Shown: positions 1 through 9,374 of the stretch, in pieces | How positions within the stretch are numbered: the stretch's first letter is position 1 | How the letters are laid out: each line of letters opens with the position of its first letter | Assembly: GCF_000331535.1 (NCBI RefSeq) | Contig: NZ_AMZN01000046.1 | Coordinates: 35,992-99,991, forward strand | Length of the DNA stretch: 64,000 nucleotides | Source of the DNA: Fulvivirga imtechensis AK7 | Lineage (GTDB): Bacteria; Bacteroidota; Bacteroidia; Cytophagales; Cyclobacteriaceae | Direction: 5' to 3' | Notes under the pieces: model-generated | What the model saw: only the letters and a program-made list of their open reading frames with translations | Databases searched by the model: none | What the model was told of the DNA's origin: nothing | Position numbers and translations under genes: made by a program

Positions 1-337
1 AAAAAATTTATTATTATACTTCTTTTATCACATGAAACAGAATTACACCTGTTCATATTTCATCAATTGCAACATACTAAGAATTATTCGGCATTATTAC
101 ACTACCTTTATGATGACAGGTACACCATTGACCATCTGCTTTGCAGCGAGATAAGTGATCGACCTTGCATGAATCCATTTTAAGGTGTTTATCACTGGTT
201 TTTCAATAAGGTGCGACAACATTGAAACCTCCCGAAAGCTTTATTGTATGGCAATCGGGACAATTAAAAAATTTTAAGGTCGTGTAAAGGAAAAAGAAGG
301 GGGTAATAATGGTGGATGAAATTTAGCGATCAGCGTA
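1..337. other. Intergenic region downstream of lnt
   Basis: No convincing gene was found in this stretch. It is AT-rich. A short inverted repeat, TCCCGA at about 237 and TCGGGA at about 256, lies downstream of lnt and could be a weak terminator, but it has no clear T-tract. A minus-strand frame with a Cys-Pro-Asp-Cys-His string was considered and rejected because a stop codon interrupts it. Confidence 0.4.
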
Positions 338-1930
338 TTAAGCTCCGGCCGTCTTCTTTTTTGCCGCGACAGCGTACATTACTATGCCTGCCAGCAGTAC
401 CAGGCTCATCACTCCCAGCCAATCATTGGTACATGCATAAAACGTATCGAGACTGCTCAACTGCACTTCATCTATAATAGTGTCCGATTTATTCCAGGAG
501 GTGATCTTGCGCTTTTTCCCGGATTTATCAACAAACATGGAGAGCCCCGTGGTAGCGCTACGTATCACGTCTTTTCGTAAAGAAATAGCGACTGTAGAAG
601 CATATTGAGCATTCTGCTGATACCCTGAAGTATTACCAGCCCAACTATCATTGGCTATGACCGCCAATATATTGGCTCGCTTACTAACAAATTCCGTGGC
701 ATAAGAAGGAAACAGAGCATCCAGGCATATCAGCGTTCCGATACGCATATTTTTATACTCAAAAACATTGACAGCATCATCTTTTTCATAGCTCTGAGCT
801 GCCTGGTTTAGCCTTAGCCTAAATCTCTCAAAGAAGGACAGTTGTTCGAGGTAAGGAATTCTCTCCATGAAGGGTACCAGGTTGTTTTTCATCTGAACCT
901 GCGTTGGCCGGTCATAAGCCACCAACATGGCTCCGTTAAACCCACTGAAGTACCTGCCATCACCTGTCGGTAACGCTGAGGCGGGAGCATACTTTGTCGA
1001 GCTATATAATTTAAATCCAATAAATCCAACTAATATCGGGGCATTAATTTGCCTGGATACCTCTTTTATTTCCTTCACCGCCGGTTGCTCATCGATATTA
1101 TTCAATATCAGCGGGGCCATGGGTGAAGTTTTCAAAAAGCCTTCTGACAATACTACCAGGTCCACTTTGTCATTTTGAAGTGGAAGCAGCATGCTACGCA
1201 AATCAGCTACCTGTTTTTTAAGACTATTTTGGTCTAATTTTTCATAAGGGTCATCATTACTTTGAATAATAGCTACCCTTATCGTTTTGATGTGCCTCGG
1301 CTGAGGATATAAAAGGGTGTTGGTAGCTACAATTATAATGATGAGAGCTGTAGTAGCATACACCCACCTTCTAAAGTGCTTTTTTCCATAATCCCTTATC
1401 ATCAAAAACACCAGCACATTGAAAACCATAATCAACAACGACCCGCCTAAATAGCCTGTAATTTCATAAAACTGTGCTAGCCATGGTACCGGGCTTAAAC
1501 CAAAACCCAAATGCAGCCATGTAAAAGAGAACTCCCAGTTGCTATGCAAATATTCATAGCTCACCCAAAGTACAGGTAAAGCCAGCCAATTGATTGAAGA
1601 GGGTAAGCCCTTTTTAATCCAGCCAAAGACCATGAACGGTAAACTTTGAAAGAAAGGGATCAAGGTCCAGGCAATAGCAATTATCGCGACACCTTGTGTA
1701 TTTAAATTGGTATTGCCTATCCAATACATAGTACCCAATGTCCAGATAAAGAAAGTGAGGTATGTGTAGCCCCATATTTTTTTCAAAGAGGTTTGCCGGT
1801 TGATCACTAAAATTAAAGGAACGAATGCCACTAAAAGTAAAGGAGTAAGGGAAACAGGCGGCCAGGCTGCTGTCAGCAATAGTCCCGAAATAATACTCTT
1901 CAAAAGATCACGCTTCAACAAATTCTTCAT
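338..1930 (-). CDS. lnt: Apolipoprotein N-acyltransferase (Lnt)
   Basis: This inner-membrane enzyme adds the third acyl chain to the N-terminal cysteine of lipoproteins, the last step of lipoprotein maturation. The protein is about 530 aa. Several hydrophobic segments fill the first ~210 residues, a nitrilase-like domain follows (about 218-480), and a final membrane helix lies near the C-terminus. The expected Glu-Lys-Cys triad is visible: Glu ~263 in VVLSEGFLK, Lys ~348 in QMKNNLVPF and Cys ~402 in TLICLDALF. A longer reading starting at TTG (1937-1939) is possible. I chose the ATG at 1928-1930, which gives the typical positively charged N-terminus MKNLLKRD. It is the last gene before an AT-rich gap. 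The lspA gene of the same pathway lies at 9.9 kb. Confidence 0.93.
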   Translation of the reverse strand: MKNLLKRDLLKSIISGLLLTAAWPPVSLTPLLLVAFVPLILVINRQTSLKKIWGYTYLTFFIWTLGTMYWIGNTNLNTQGVAIIAIAWTLIPFFQSLPFMVFGWIKKGLPSSINWLALPVLWVSYEYLHSNWEFSFTWLHLGFGLSPVPWLAQFYEITGYLGGSLLIMVFNVLVFLMIRDYGKKHFRRWVYATTALIIIIVATNTLLYPQPRHIKTIRVAIIQSNDDPYEKLDQNSLKKQVADLRSMLLPLQNDKVDLVVLSEGFLKTSPMAPLILNNIDEQPAVKEIKEVSRQINAPILVGFIGFKLYSSTKYAPASALPTGDGRYFSGFNGAMLVAYDRPTQVQMKNNLVPFMERIPYLEQLSFFERFRLRLNQAAQSYEKDDAVNVFEYKNMRIGTLICLDALFPSYATEFVSKRANILAVIANDSWAGNTSGYQQNAQYASTVAISLRKDVIRSATTGLSMFVDKSGKKRKITSWNKSDTIIDEVQLSSLDTFYACTNDWLGVMSLVLLAGIVMYAVAAKKKTAGA

Positions 1931-2206
1931 AATGCACAATTCAAACCTTTAATTTAAATGATTTTGTTGTCTTACCGAAAGGTATTTTGACATCATTTGA
2001 TGGGAACTCCGATTGATTTGCCGAGGCAATAGTTAAGAAATGTTGAGGCAGTTCTTTAGAAATACATGAAGGTGTCAATGAATTTGAGGAAGAGGCTATT
2101 AACCTGAAAAAAGATAATGAGTGCACCGTCAGTCATTTCATTACACGATGCACACATTTTGCCCAACAGAACTCTGTAAAGCGCTGCTAATTCCTGTTGT
2201 ATATTA

Positions 2207-3676
2207 TTACCGGCTATAGTTAGGCGCCTCCCTGGTGATATATATATCGTGTGGATGACTTTCCTGTACGCCGGCTGCGGTGATCTTGACAAATTTAGCC
2301 TCCTGAAGCTTCTTGATACTGGCAGCGCCACAATAGCCCATACCCGCTTTCAAGCCACCAACCAGTTGATACAACACTTCAGAAACTAAACCTTTATATG
2401 GTACGCGACCTACTATTCCTTCGGGGACGAGCTTTTTAATATCATCTTCAGCATCCTGGAAATAGCGGTCTTTGGAGCCTTCTTCCATAGCTTCCACTGA
2501 TCCCATACCGCGATATGATTTGAATTTTCTTCCCTCGTAGATTATCACCTCTCCGGGAGCTTCTTCAGTACCGGCCAGAAGTGACCCAATCATCACACTA
2601 TTAGCTCCACCTGCGAGCGCTTTAACGACATCCCCGGAGAAACGTATGCCCCCGTCGGCTATCACAGGTACTCCTGAGCCTTTTATCGCCTTTGACGATT
2701 CGTATACCGCTGAGAGTTGTGGCACACCAACACCGGCAATAACTCTTGTAGTACAAATACTGCCTGGTCCTACTCCCACTTTTACGGCATCAGCACCTGC
2801 CTCTACCAACGCTTTGGCAGCTTCACCGGTAGCAATGTTTCCAACGATAAGATCAAGATCAGGAAAATGCTTTTTCACTTTCTTACAGGCATCTATCACC
2901 CCTTTGGAGTGGCCATGCGCAGTATCTATGCTGATCACATCAACTCCTGCTGTTTTCAGACCTTCAATACGCTCGAGTATATCAGGAGTTACACCCACTG
3001 CTGCCCCAACTCTTAACCTTCCGTACTCATCTTTACAGGCATTGGGTTTATTTCTGTTCTTAAGAATATCTTTATAAGTGATCAGACCTGTTAAAATACC
3101 GTCCTTGTTTACAATAGGAAGCTTTTCGATTTTATATTGCTGCAATATATCCTCTGCTTTATCCAAACCAATATTCTCCTCGGCGGTAATAAGATCGTCT
3201 TTGGTCATGATCTCCGAGATTGGTGTGCTCATGTCCTTATGAAACCGGAGGTCCCGGTTGGTAATGATCCCGATCAACCTTCTGTTTTCATCAACTACAG
3301 GTATACCGCCTATTTTATATTCCCTCATGATGTGCTCTGCATCCAATACATTCGAATTGATATTCAGCGTGATCGGATCCAGGATCATACCACTCTGAGA
3401 TCGCTTCACCTTACGCACCTGCTGAGCTTGTGCCTCTTTGGACATATTTTTGTGGATAAATCCCAGGCCACCTTCCAGCGCCATGGCAATAGCCAGTTCG
3501 GCCTCGGAAACGGTATCCATAGCAGCAGATACAAAAGGAATGTTAAGTCTTATGTTTCTGGTAAGCTGTGTTGAAGTGTCGGTATCTCTGGGAAGAATTT
3601 CAGAATAACCGGGTTGAAGAAGCACATCGTCATAGGTAAGGGCTTCTAAAATGAATTTGGAATTGTCTAAGGACAT
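2207..3676 (-). CDS. guaB: Inosine-5'-monophosphate dehydrogenase
   Basis: GuaB oxidises IMP to XMP with NAD+, the committed step of guanine nucleotide synthesis in the cytosol. The 489-aa length is typical of the bacterial enzyme. The N-terminal barrel segment (LTYDDVLLQPGYSEILP) is followed by a CBS pair at about 100-210. The catalytic loop GVGPGSICTTR holds the nucleophile Cys ~308. The phosphate-binding segment ADGGIRFSGD and the flap with YRGMGSVEAM are also present. It is monocistronic by context: the next gene upstream (rlpA-like) is divergent and lnt lies about 275 bp downstream. Confidence 0.97.
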   Translation of the reverse strand: MSLDNSKFILEALTYDDVLLQPGYSEILPRDTDTSTQLTRNIRLNIPFVSAAMDTVSEAELAIAMALEGGLGFIHKNMSKEAQAQQVRKVKRSQSGMILDPITLNINSNVLDAEHIMREYKIGGIPVVDENRRLIGIITNRDLRFHKDMSTPISEIMTKDDLITAEENIGLDKAEDILQQYKIEKLPIVNKDGILTGLITYKDILKNRNKPNACKDEYGRLRVGAAVGVTPDILERIEGLKTAGVDVISIDTAHGHSKGVIDACKKVKKHFPDLDLIVGNIATGEAAKALVEAGADAVKVGVGPGSICTTRVIAGVGVPQLSAVYESSKAIKGSGVPVIADGGIRFSGDVVKALAGGANSVMIGSLLAGTEEAPGEVIIYEGRKFKSYRGMGSVEAMEEGSKDRYFQDAEDDIKKLVPEGIVGRVPYKGLVSEVLYQLVGGLKAGMGYCGAASIKKLQEAKFVKITAAGVQESHPHDIYITREAPNYSR

Positions 3677-3820
3677 AGCAAATAAGCGTTAGTGTTATTT
3701 GCCGGGCAAAACTAAACAGATTAGGTCATATAAAAAACGAAACCTTTCGAATTAATTTATATTATGTATAATTGAACCTTTTATCACTTCGTTACTATGG
3801 ATCAAACCAACCTTAACACC

Positions 3821-4504
3821 ATGAGAATGACCCTGTTAATTTTGGGTGTATTGTCCTTCAGTTTGCTTCATGCGCAGGTTCAAAATGGACAAGCCTCTTT
3901 TTACGCTGACAAGTTTGAAGGGCGCCCTACAGCCAGCGGAGAAAAATATTCACATTCAAAACTCACGGCAGCACACAGGTCTCTGCCTTTTGGCACCATG
4001 GTAAAGGTGACCAATTTAAAGAACAATAAATCCGTCATTGTCAGGATCAACGACAGGGGGCCATTTGTTAAAGGACGTATCATCGACCTCTCGAAATCAG
4101 CAGCTCAGAAACTGGGATTTACCCATCAGGGCGTAACAAAAGTAAACATCGAGGTAATCAACCAAGCAGAAGAAATGGCCTCTACGGATATACCTGAGGT
4201 GGTGGAGCCCGTAGGCACTGAAAACAATATCTTCTTTAACCTGGAGGTCGAACGCACTCAGCCCAACGGTTTCGGAATTCAGATTGGCAGTTTCAAGGAG
4301 CTAGGACGCGTACTTGAGCTATCAGAAAACCTGAAAAGATCATATCAAAAAGAAGTTATCGTACAGTCACGGTGGATAGATGGTATCCGAAATTACCGGG
4401 TGATCGTTGGGCATTTCAAATCACAGGAAAGGGCTGAAAATTTTAAAGGGGAAGTCAGCAAAAGCTATCCCGATAGCTTTGTAGTTGAGTATTTGAAGCT
4501 TTAG
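3821..4504 (+). CDS. rlpA: RlpA-like septal ring lytic transglycosylase with SPOR domain
   Basis: The predicted exported protein has a signal peptide (MRMTLLILGVLSFSLLHAQ), a double-psi beta-barrel domain (about residues 20-110) and a C-terminal SPOR domain (about 145-225, IQIGSFKELGRV...YRVIVGHF). The barrel carries the family motifs QASFYADKFEGRPTASGE and RINDRGPFVKGRIIDLS, including the Asp used by RlpA transglycosylases. SPOR domains bind denuded glycan strands at the septum, so a role in daughter-cell wall processing is likely. An upstream in-frame ATG at 3797 would add eight hydrophilic residues. The ATG at 3821 was preferred because the signal peptide then begins at the N-terminus. It is divergent from guaB. 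Confidence 0.85.
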   Translation: MRMTLLILGVLSFSLLHAQVQNGQASFYADKFEGRPTASGEKYSHSKLTAAHRSLPFGTMVKVTNLKNNKSVIVRINDRGPFVKGRIIDLSKSAAQKLGFTHQGVTKVNIEVINQAEEMASTDIPEVVEPVGTENNIFFNLEVERTQPNGFGIQIGSFKELGRVLELSENLKRSYQKEVIVQSRWIDGIRNYRVIVGHFKSQERAENFKGEVSKSYPDSFVVEYLKL

Positions 4505-4525
4505 GTCCCTGATTGAAGGACAGGC

Positions 4526-4656
4526 CCTTTCTTAAAGCCACTTAGAACGTTAAGGTCAAGGCTTGCGAAGTTCCAAAAAGCGGAGTGCCGTACAGTTGTT
4601 ACAGTTGTCGGGAACGAGCGTAATGCGGACATTGGCGTTTTCTTAGAGACAATAGT
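4526..4656. repeat. Degraded, rearranged copy of the ~150-bp MITE-like repeat (family 1)
   Basis: This stretch shares the core GTACAGTTGTTACAGTTGTC and the right end GGACATTGGCGTTTTCTTAG with copies at 22.4, 33.5 and 52.0 kb. Its left part reads CTTTCTTAAAGCCACTTAG, which is the inverse orientation of the left end of the other copies, so this copy is rearranged. It lies between the rlpA-like gene and the transglutaminase-like gene. Confidence 0.7.
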
Positions 4657-4789
4657 TAAGTGTATCACGACCTCCTATTCATTAATACCTGCAAAGGCCA
4701 CAGCTTAGTTGCATAAAAATCTAATTTATTATACATTGAAATTTTAACCCGGTCAAACTTTATTTTTCCGGTTTTAGTTGAATGATACA

Positions 4790-6340
4790 ATGAAGCGGAT
4801 TATCCTTTTATTTTTTGCCCTGGCCCTCACACCCTTTGGGTATAGTCAGGATTCCCTGGTTTTTCTCAAAGATGTCCACTTTAATTCCACCTTTGAGAAG
4901 GATATTTTCCATGAGCATTTCTCCCAGGCGAAAGATAATTACCTCGCACTGTTCATGGCCATCAACCCACAAATGGACGCTGCCACCTATGACCGGTTTG
5001 CCTCACACTATCAATCACAGTTAGATCAAATTGACCTTGAAAAGCTGAAAGGAAAGAAGCCTGAAAAAAGAATAAAAGCTATTTATAGCAGTATTCACGA
5101 CCGCTTCTTAAAAAAATACGAACTACAAAACGAGTTCAGCAGCATTTTTTCCGATGGTTTTTATAATTGTGTATCTGCATCTGCCCTCTATGGCATGGTA
5201 TTCAAAGGGTTTGATATTCCATTTATCATCAAAGAAAAACCTACCCATGTTTATGTAGTAGCTTACCCTGATACGGAAAGGATACTTGTTGAAACTACCG
5301 ACCCTACCGGAGGGTTCATCACTTTTAGCGAAAGGTACAAACAGGCTTTTGTAGAGCAGATGAAAAAAACCAAACTGATAAGCCAAGAGGAATATCAGGC
5401 AAAAACAGCTTCTCAGCTATTTGATCAGTACTACTTTGCCGACCAGGAAATCAATTTGGAGGAGTTAGTAGGGGTACAGTATACTAATGACGCTATTTAT
5501 AAACTTGAAGGCCAACAACTGGAAGCGGCATACAGCCAGTTGGAAAAAGCATACCTTTTTTATCCTACCGACAAAATTATTTCTTTACTCATAGCTGTGA
5601 ATGTTGAGATCCTTGACAAGAATAATTACAAAAATATCAATGATGTGCAGTACCTGAGCAAGCTTTCCCGTTTCAAAGAATTCGGCATCTCCCGCGAGAT
5701 GATGTTAGGGGAGTTCAGCCGTATCAATGATGTATATCTCATCAATAAAGGGGATGCTGAGACTTACCGGAAATTCTATGAAGCGCTGGTGGCAGGAATT
5801 GCCGATGATACCCTGAAACAGGAAATCCACTACTTATATGCTTACGAGCGGGGTCGTATTTTACACAATCAGGGCAAGTATAAAGATGCACTACCCTTTT
5901 TTGAAGATGCTTTTATGCTCAAGCCAGACAACCAGGATGTAAACAATGCCCTGGTAACAACTCTTGGCCGTAGCCTGATGTACGAGAGTGATAATCTGGT
6001 TGTAATTAAAAGTCTTGAAAACTATCGGCAGAGGCACCCGCAACTGGCAGGGAACAATCTATTTAACAGTGCGCTTGTCAATGCGTACTTACTCCAGTGC
6101 GGTCGTTCATTTGACCTTAACAAAATTGATGATGCCATCAGGTACAAGGCATTGTTTGAAAAAAACTTCAAGCCTGAAATGACGATTGATGCTACAAATA
6201 TTGGCCGGGTGTACTCGCTGGCTGCGGTATATTACTTTAAAAAAGGGTATACCGCAAAAGCAAAAAGCATTATCGCACAAGGTTTGGGGTATGCGCCTGG
6301 CAACCATGAGCTATTGGTGCGCCAGCGTATGATCAAATGA
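4790..6340 (+). CDS. Exported transglutaminase-like protein with TPR C-terminus
   Basis: The 516-aa protein begins with a signal peptide (MKRIILLFFALALTPFGYSQ). A papain-like/transglutaminase-type core follows: Cys ~127 in FYNCVSAS, His ~153 in KPTHVYVVA and Asp ~171 in VETTDPTGG, in the order and spacing expected of a Cys-His-Asp triad. The rest is helical and contains TPR-like units (for example GRILHNQGKYKDALPFFEDA). The substrate is unknown; a periplasmic peptidase or amidase-like role is an inference. A TTG at 4778 is also in frame, but the ATG at 4790 gives the better signal peptide. It stands alone, followed by a MITE-like element. Confidence 0.75.
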   Translation: MKRIILLFFALALTPFGYSQDSLVFLKDVHFNSTFEKDIFHEHFSQAKDNYLALFMAINPQMDAATYDRFASHYQSQLDQIDLEKLKGKKPEKRIKAIYSSIHDRFLKKYELQNEFSSIFSDGFYNCVSASALYGMVFKGFDIPFIIKEKPTHVYVVAYPDTERILVETTDPTGGFITFSERYKQAFVEQMKKTKLISQEEYQAKTASQLFDQYYFADQEINLEELVGVQYTNDAIYKLEGQQLEAAYSQLEKAYLFYPTDKIISLLIAVNVEILDKNNYKNINDVQYLSKLSRFKEFGISREMMLGEFSRINDVYLINKGDAETYRKFYEALVAGIADDTLKQEIHYLYAYERGRILHNQGKYKDALPFFEDAFMLKPDNQDVNNALVTTLGRSLMYESDNLVVIKSLENYRQRHPQLAGNNLFNSALVNAYLLQCGRSFDLNKIDDAIRYKALFEKNFKPEMTIDATNIGRVYSLAAVYYFKKGYTAKAKSIIAQGLGYAPGNHELLVRQRMIK

Positions 6341-6358
6341 TAAAGCGAGGTACTAGCT

Positions 6359-6533
6359 AGTGTTGAGTTAAGCATACTTTAGCCATACCAATCTTTGTTC
6401 TTTTTGTCCCATGCTGCCTTAAAAATGCTTACGTCCCGAAAGCTTGAAAGCTTTCGGGATGCTCATATTTTTTGCGTTGCCTGGAACAAAAATAACTGCA
6501 ACTTATACGGCACAGCACACTTAACTCAACACT
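6359..6533. repeat. MITE-like element with terminal inverted repeats (family 2)
   Basis: The ends are AGTGTTGAGTTAAG (6359-6372) and its exact reverse complement CTTAACTCAACACT (6520-6533). Similarity continues imperfectly inwards for some tens of bases. A strong inner hairpin, CCCGAAAGCTT / AAGCTTTCGGG, sits at 6435-6458. There is no open frame. The right end abuts the stop codon of the minus-strand lipoprotein gene at 6538. Confidence 0.75.
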
Positions 6534-6537
6534 GGTG

Positions 6538-7290
6538 CTAGCCTCTGTTTTCTATAGCCAGATTATACTTTTTCTCGGTGATATAAGGATTGCCCAACCT
6601 GGTCTGTACTACTGCAATAATGTTGAGCTCTTCCATTATAAACATCCCCGGACCGAGATGATATTTAATATCTAAGACTCCCGGCCGTTGAGGTTCAAGC
6701 CGCATAGCATCAGCGGAAATACAACCTTGCTCGTCCAGCTCACCAATATAGTAGACAACCTTTTTAGAATTATCAGAGACAGATATTCTCAGAGTAAACT
6801 CATTTGACCTCAAAAGATTGTCTATTTCCTCAACCACAATAGTGGGATACCGGGTTTTCAGCTCTCCATCGGTCAAATATTCCTTCAGCCCCCTGCAGGC
6901 TTCGTTATTAACATAGGGCACCTCCGCCAGCAGCCTGCCATCTACCCGGAACTTCTTCCTGAGGCCATGGATCTCTCCATTTACATAAGGCGTTACCTGA
7001 TATTTACTTCCCGATTCATAATATGTGATCACATCGCCATGTTTTACATTATTCAGGTAGCTGACTTGTTGTCTTAGCCGACCGTTTTTATAGTAATTTT
7101 TGGCTACTCCATTCTTCTTACCATCAGCAAAGGTTATTTCATTTTTCAGCGAACCATCCGGATAATACTGTTTGACCACTCCTTCTTTCTTGCCGGACTT
7201 CTTTCCCGAGGTTCTGTCCAGGGAATCACAACCTCCCAGGAAAATGGCAAATACAACAAAAAGAATAAAATGGTACGGAGAACTCTTCAT
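6538..7290 (-). CDS. MORN-repeat-like (YwqK-type) lipoprotein
   Basis: The 250-aa protein has a lipoprotein signal with lipobox LGGC (Cys ~21). Repeated units of the type YYPDGSLKNEITFADGKKNG and YYKNGRLRQQVSYLNNVKHG follow at about residues 35-140. This is the MORN_2/YwqK pattern common in Bacteroidota envelope proteins. The C-terminal ~100 residues form a predicted beta-rich domain I do not recognise. It starts 2 bp after the amine oxidase stop, so the two are probably co-transcribed. The family is sometimes labelled an antitoxin, but nothing here supports a toxin partner. Confidence 0.7.
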   Translation of the reverse strand: MKSSPYHFILFVVFAIFLGGCDSLDRTSGKKSGKKEGVVKQYYPDGSLKNEITFADGKKNGVAKNYYKNGRLRQQVSYLNNVKHGDVITYYESGSKYQVTPYVNGEIHGLRKKFRVDGRLLAEVPYVNNEACRGLKEYLTDGELKTRYPTIVVEEIDNLLRSNEFTLRISVSDNSKKVVYYIGELDEQGCISADAMRLEPQRPGVLDIKYHLGPGMFIMEELNIIAVVQTRLGNPYITEKKYNLAIENRG

Positions 7291-7292
7291 GG

Positions 7293-8684
7293 CTACTTTG
7301 CTAGTATGCTATCAATAATTTCTTGTACAGTCTTTTCTGCAGATTCGAGCGCTCCATGCACTGTGCCATAGTTGCCATTAACATTTGCCGCTTCTCCTGC
7401 AAAATAAAGTTTATCCTGGAGCGGGGCCGATAATATAACGCGATCATTGTCGCTACCTCCGGGCAGCGGATAGGAATACCCGCCACCGATATTCTCATCA
7501 GCCGACCAATCTTTTTTTATAAAAGCATTCAATTCATTATTAGTACTGGCATTTCCTTCAAACATTGCATCTAATTCAGCTATTAGATCAGCTTTTATTA
7601 CTTCATCACTTAAGCCTGCCAACGCTTCAGCCTCGCTTCCGAATGCCGTAGCGATTAATGTTCTGTTAGTGGAGCTTCTGACAGATCCGGCTCCTTCGTA
7701 CATAGGTATCATTGTTCCCCCAAAGACCTTAAAAGTAGTCTGCCCCCAAAAATTTCGGTTAAACCTCAGTATCATTTTCATGGCACCATCCATACCAATC
7801 CTACTCAATGCCTGAAGTTTATCATCAGGCAAACCGGGAATAAAATTTACATCCCCTCTTTTTATTATTGAAACCGGAACCGTTAAAACCACTTTGTTGG
7901 CAGTTAAATTGCCGTTGCTGGTCCCAATAGTCACCTCTTCACCGGAATAATCCACAGACAGCACTTTGGTATTATATTCAATTCGATCCAGTACGTTGGA
8001 AAATCGGGAAAAGATAATGTCCTGTAGCGGGTTATTAGCTAATGCTAAAAATTTATTGTTGGTTGGGAGGTTGAGTGACTTAATTATGCCATTGATCCCG
8101 ATCCGACTATTGTCAGAACCCAACTGGTCACCAAGCAGGCTTTCCAATAGGGGATACGCATCACCGGTGATGCCTGCCTCCTGAATTGCCTGAAGAATAG
8201 ACTGATCAGTATCTGTGAAGGGAAGATTATTAATGAAATTTTGAGCAGCCGAAAAAGAGGAATCGGCAGCCCATCCGGCAGCGTTTTTTGTTTGTCCGTT
8301 AAGGTAAAATAAGTCTTCCCGGGCCTCAGCCAGATCGCTTACCTGGATATTTAGCTCACTGGTGATCTTCAGCAGCAGTGATTCGCCAGTTCGTATGGTA
8401 TCAGCACCAAGCTCTACCGGAAAGTCGGCAAACCCTCTTATAGATAAGATCCGTCCGCCTATTCTTTCGGAGGCTTCCAATACTGTCACATTCAAGCCCT
8501 TCTGCATCAGCAGATCGGCCACATAAAGCCCCGCTACGCCAGCGCCCACAACCAAAACGTTTCCATTATAATCAATGGCTGGCCCTCCGGGATCATCCTC
8601 CTTGCATGATGTTAATATTGTAGGCAGAAACAGGCCGGCAGAAGCGCCAATACCTATTCCTTTTAATGCTTTTCTCCTGTTCAC
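7293..8684 (-). CDS. Flavin-dependent amine oxidase, Tat-type signal
   Basis: The 463-aa FAD enzyme belongs to the flavin monoamine oxidase family. The N-terminus MNRRKALKGIGIG carries a twin-arginine, and the following LPTILTSCKED contains a lipobox-like LTSC, so export through Tat, possibly with lipidation, is likely. The dinucleotide-binding motif VVGAGVAGLYVADLL is followed by EASERIGGRI. The C-terminal FAD motif is LYFAGEAANVNGNYGTVHGA. The substrate cannot be read from sequence. It is translated just ahead of the MORN-type lipoprotein. Confidence 0.85.
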   Translation of the reverse strand: MNRRKALKGIGIGASAGLFLPTILTSCKEDDPGGPAIDYNGNVLVVGAGVAGLYVADLLMQKGLNVTVLEASERIGGRILSIRGFADFPVELGADTIRTGESLLLKITSELNIQVSDLAEAREDLFYLNGQTKNAAGWAADSSFSAAQNFINNLPFTDTDQSILQAIQEAGITGDAYPLLESLLGDQLGSDNSRIGINGIIKSLNLPTNNKFLALANNPLQDIIFSRFSNVLDRIEYNTKVLSVDYSGEEVTIGTSNGNLTANKVVLTVPVSIIKRGDVNFIPGLPDDKLQALSRIGMDGAMKMILRFNRNFWGQTTFKVFGGTMIPMYEGAGSVRSSTNRTLIATAFGSEAEALAGLSDEVIKADLIAELDAMFEGNASTNNELNAFIKKDWSADENIGGGYSYPLPGGSDNDRVILSAPLQDKLYFAGEAANVNGNYGTVHGALESAEKTVQEIIDSILAK

Positions 8685-8762
8685 GAGCTACTGATTAGGG
8701 TTATAGCCACTTCAGACTTTGCTAAAATAATAAATAAAAAGATATATTTGTCACCTTTTGCT

Positions 8763-9374
8763 ATGCACGAGATTTTAGAGCAGACTGTCCAATATTTAAC
8801 GAACATCAACCCGTATGAGGCTGCCGGGCTAATATTCGGGCTGCTGGCGGTTGTCTTTCTCATCCGTGAGAACATCTGGACATGGCCCGCGGGAATCGCT
8901 TATGTATTAGTATCATTTGTAATATTCTGGCAGGAAAAATTATATGCTGACTTTGCGCTGCACGTATTCTTTCTGGCGCTGAATATTTACGGTTGGTGGT
9001 ATTGGGTGCATGGGGATAAAGACAAGGAAGAAGAGGTGCCGGTCACGAACACCCCGGCCTCGCTATTATTATTATTCATCGTAGCCTCTTTTGCCGGCAC
9101 TTTCCTTATAGGCTACCTGCTATCCCGTACCGATGCATCCCTACCCTATTGGGACAGTGCCACCACAGTGTTTAGTATTACAGCCATGTGGCTAACCGCA
9201 CGAAAGAAAATTGAAAACTGGTACTTTTGGTTTTTTGTTGATGTAGTGGCCACTGGCGTCTATTTTTACAAAGACATTTACTTTTATGCCATTCTGTATT
9301 TGATCTATATCGGTCTGGCGATATCCGGGTATCTTGCATGGAAGAAAACAATGAACAATCAGGCAGGGAGTTGA
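8763..9374 (+). CDS. pnuC: Nicotinamide riboside transporter PnuC
   Basis: This small inner-membrane protein (203 aa) has about seven hydrophobic helices. The signature region WPAGIAYVLVSFVIFWQEKL and LNIYGWWYWVHG matches PnuC, which takes up nicotinamide riboside by facilitated diffusion driven by its phosphorylation inside the cell. An in-frame TTG at 8748 exists; the ATG at 8763 (MHEILEQ) was chosen. Its 3' end overlaps the next gene by 37 bp. That gene encodes a NadR-type kinase, the expected partner enzyme, so the pair forms an NAD salvage unit. Confidence 0.92.
   Translation: MHEILEQTVQYLTNINPYEAAGLIFGLLAVVFLIRENIWTWPAGIAYVLVSFVIFWQEKLYADFALHVFFLALNIYGWWYWVHGDKDKEEEVPVTNTPASLLLLFIVASFAGTFLIGYLLSRTDASLPYWDSATTVFSITAMWLTARKKIENWYFWFFVDVVATGVYFYKDIYFYAILYLIYIGLAISGYLAWKKTMNNQAGS

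Noticed and set aside
196..300. Minus-strand frame with NCPDCHTIK (CxxCH, heme c-like) followed after a stop by a second Cys-rich frame
   Set aside because: A stop codon interrupts the frame after about 20 residues, there is no start codon or signal peptide, and the gap is simply AT-rich. Chance motif or a decayed remnant; not reported as a gene.
1956..2192. Plus-strand frame of ~78 codons between lnt and guaB with two in-frame TGA codons (…LPKGILTSFDGNSD*FAEAIVKKC*GSSLEIHEG…)
   Set aside because: It has two stops and no start. It could be a decayed gene, but nothing was recognised and a chance frame is equally likely.
2646..3077. Long plus-strand frame opposite guaB
   Set aside because: It is the antisense shadow of a well-supported gene, with no motif of its own.
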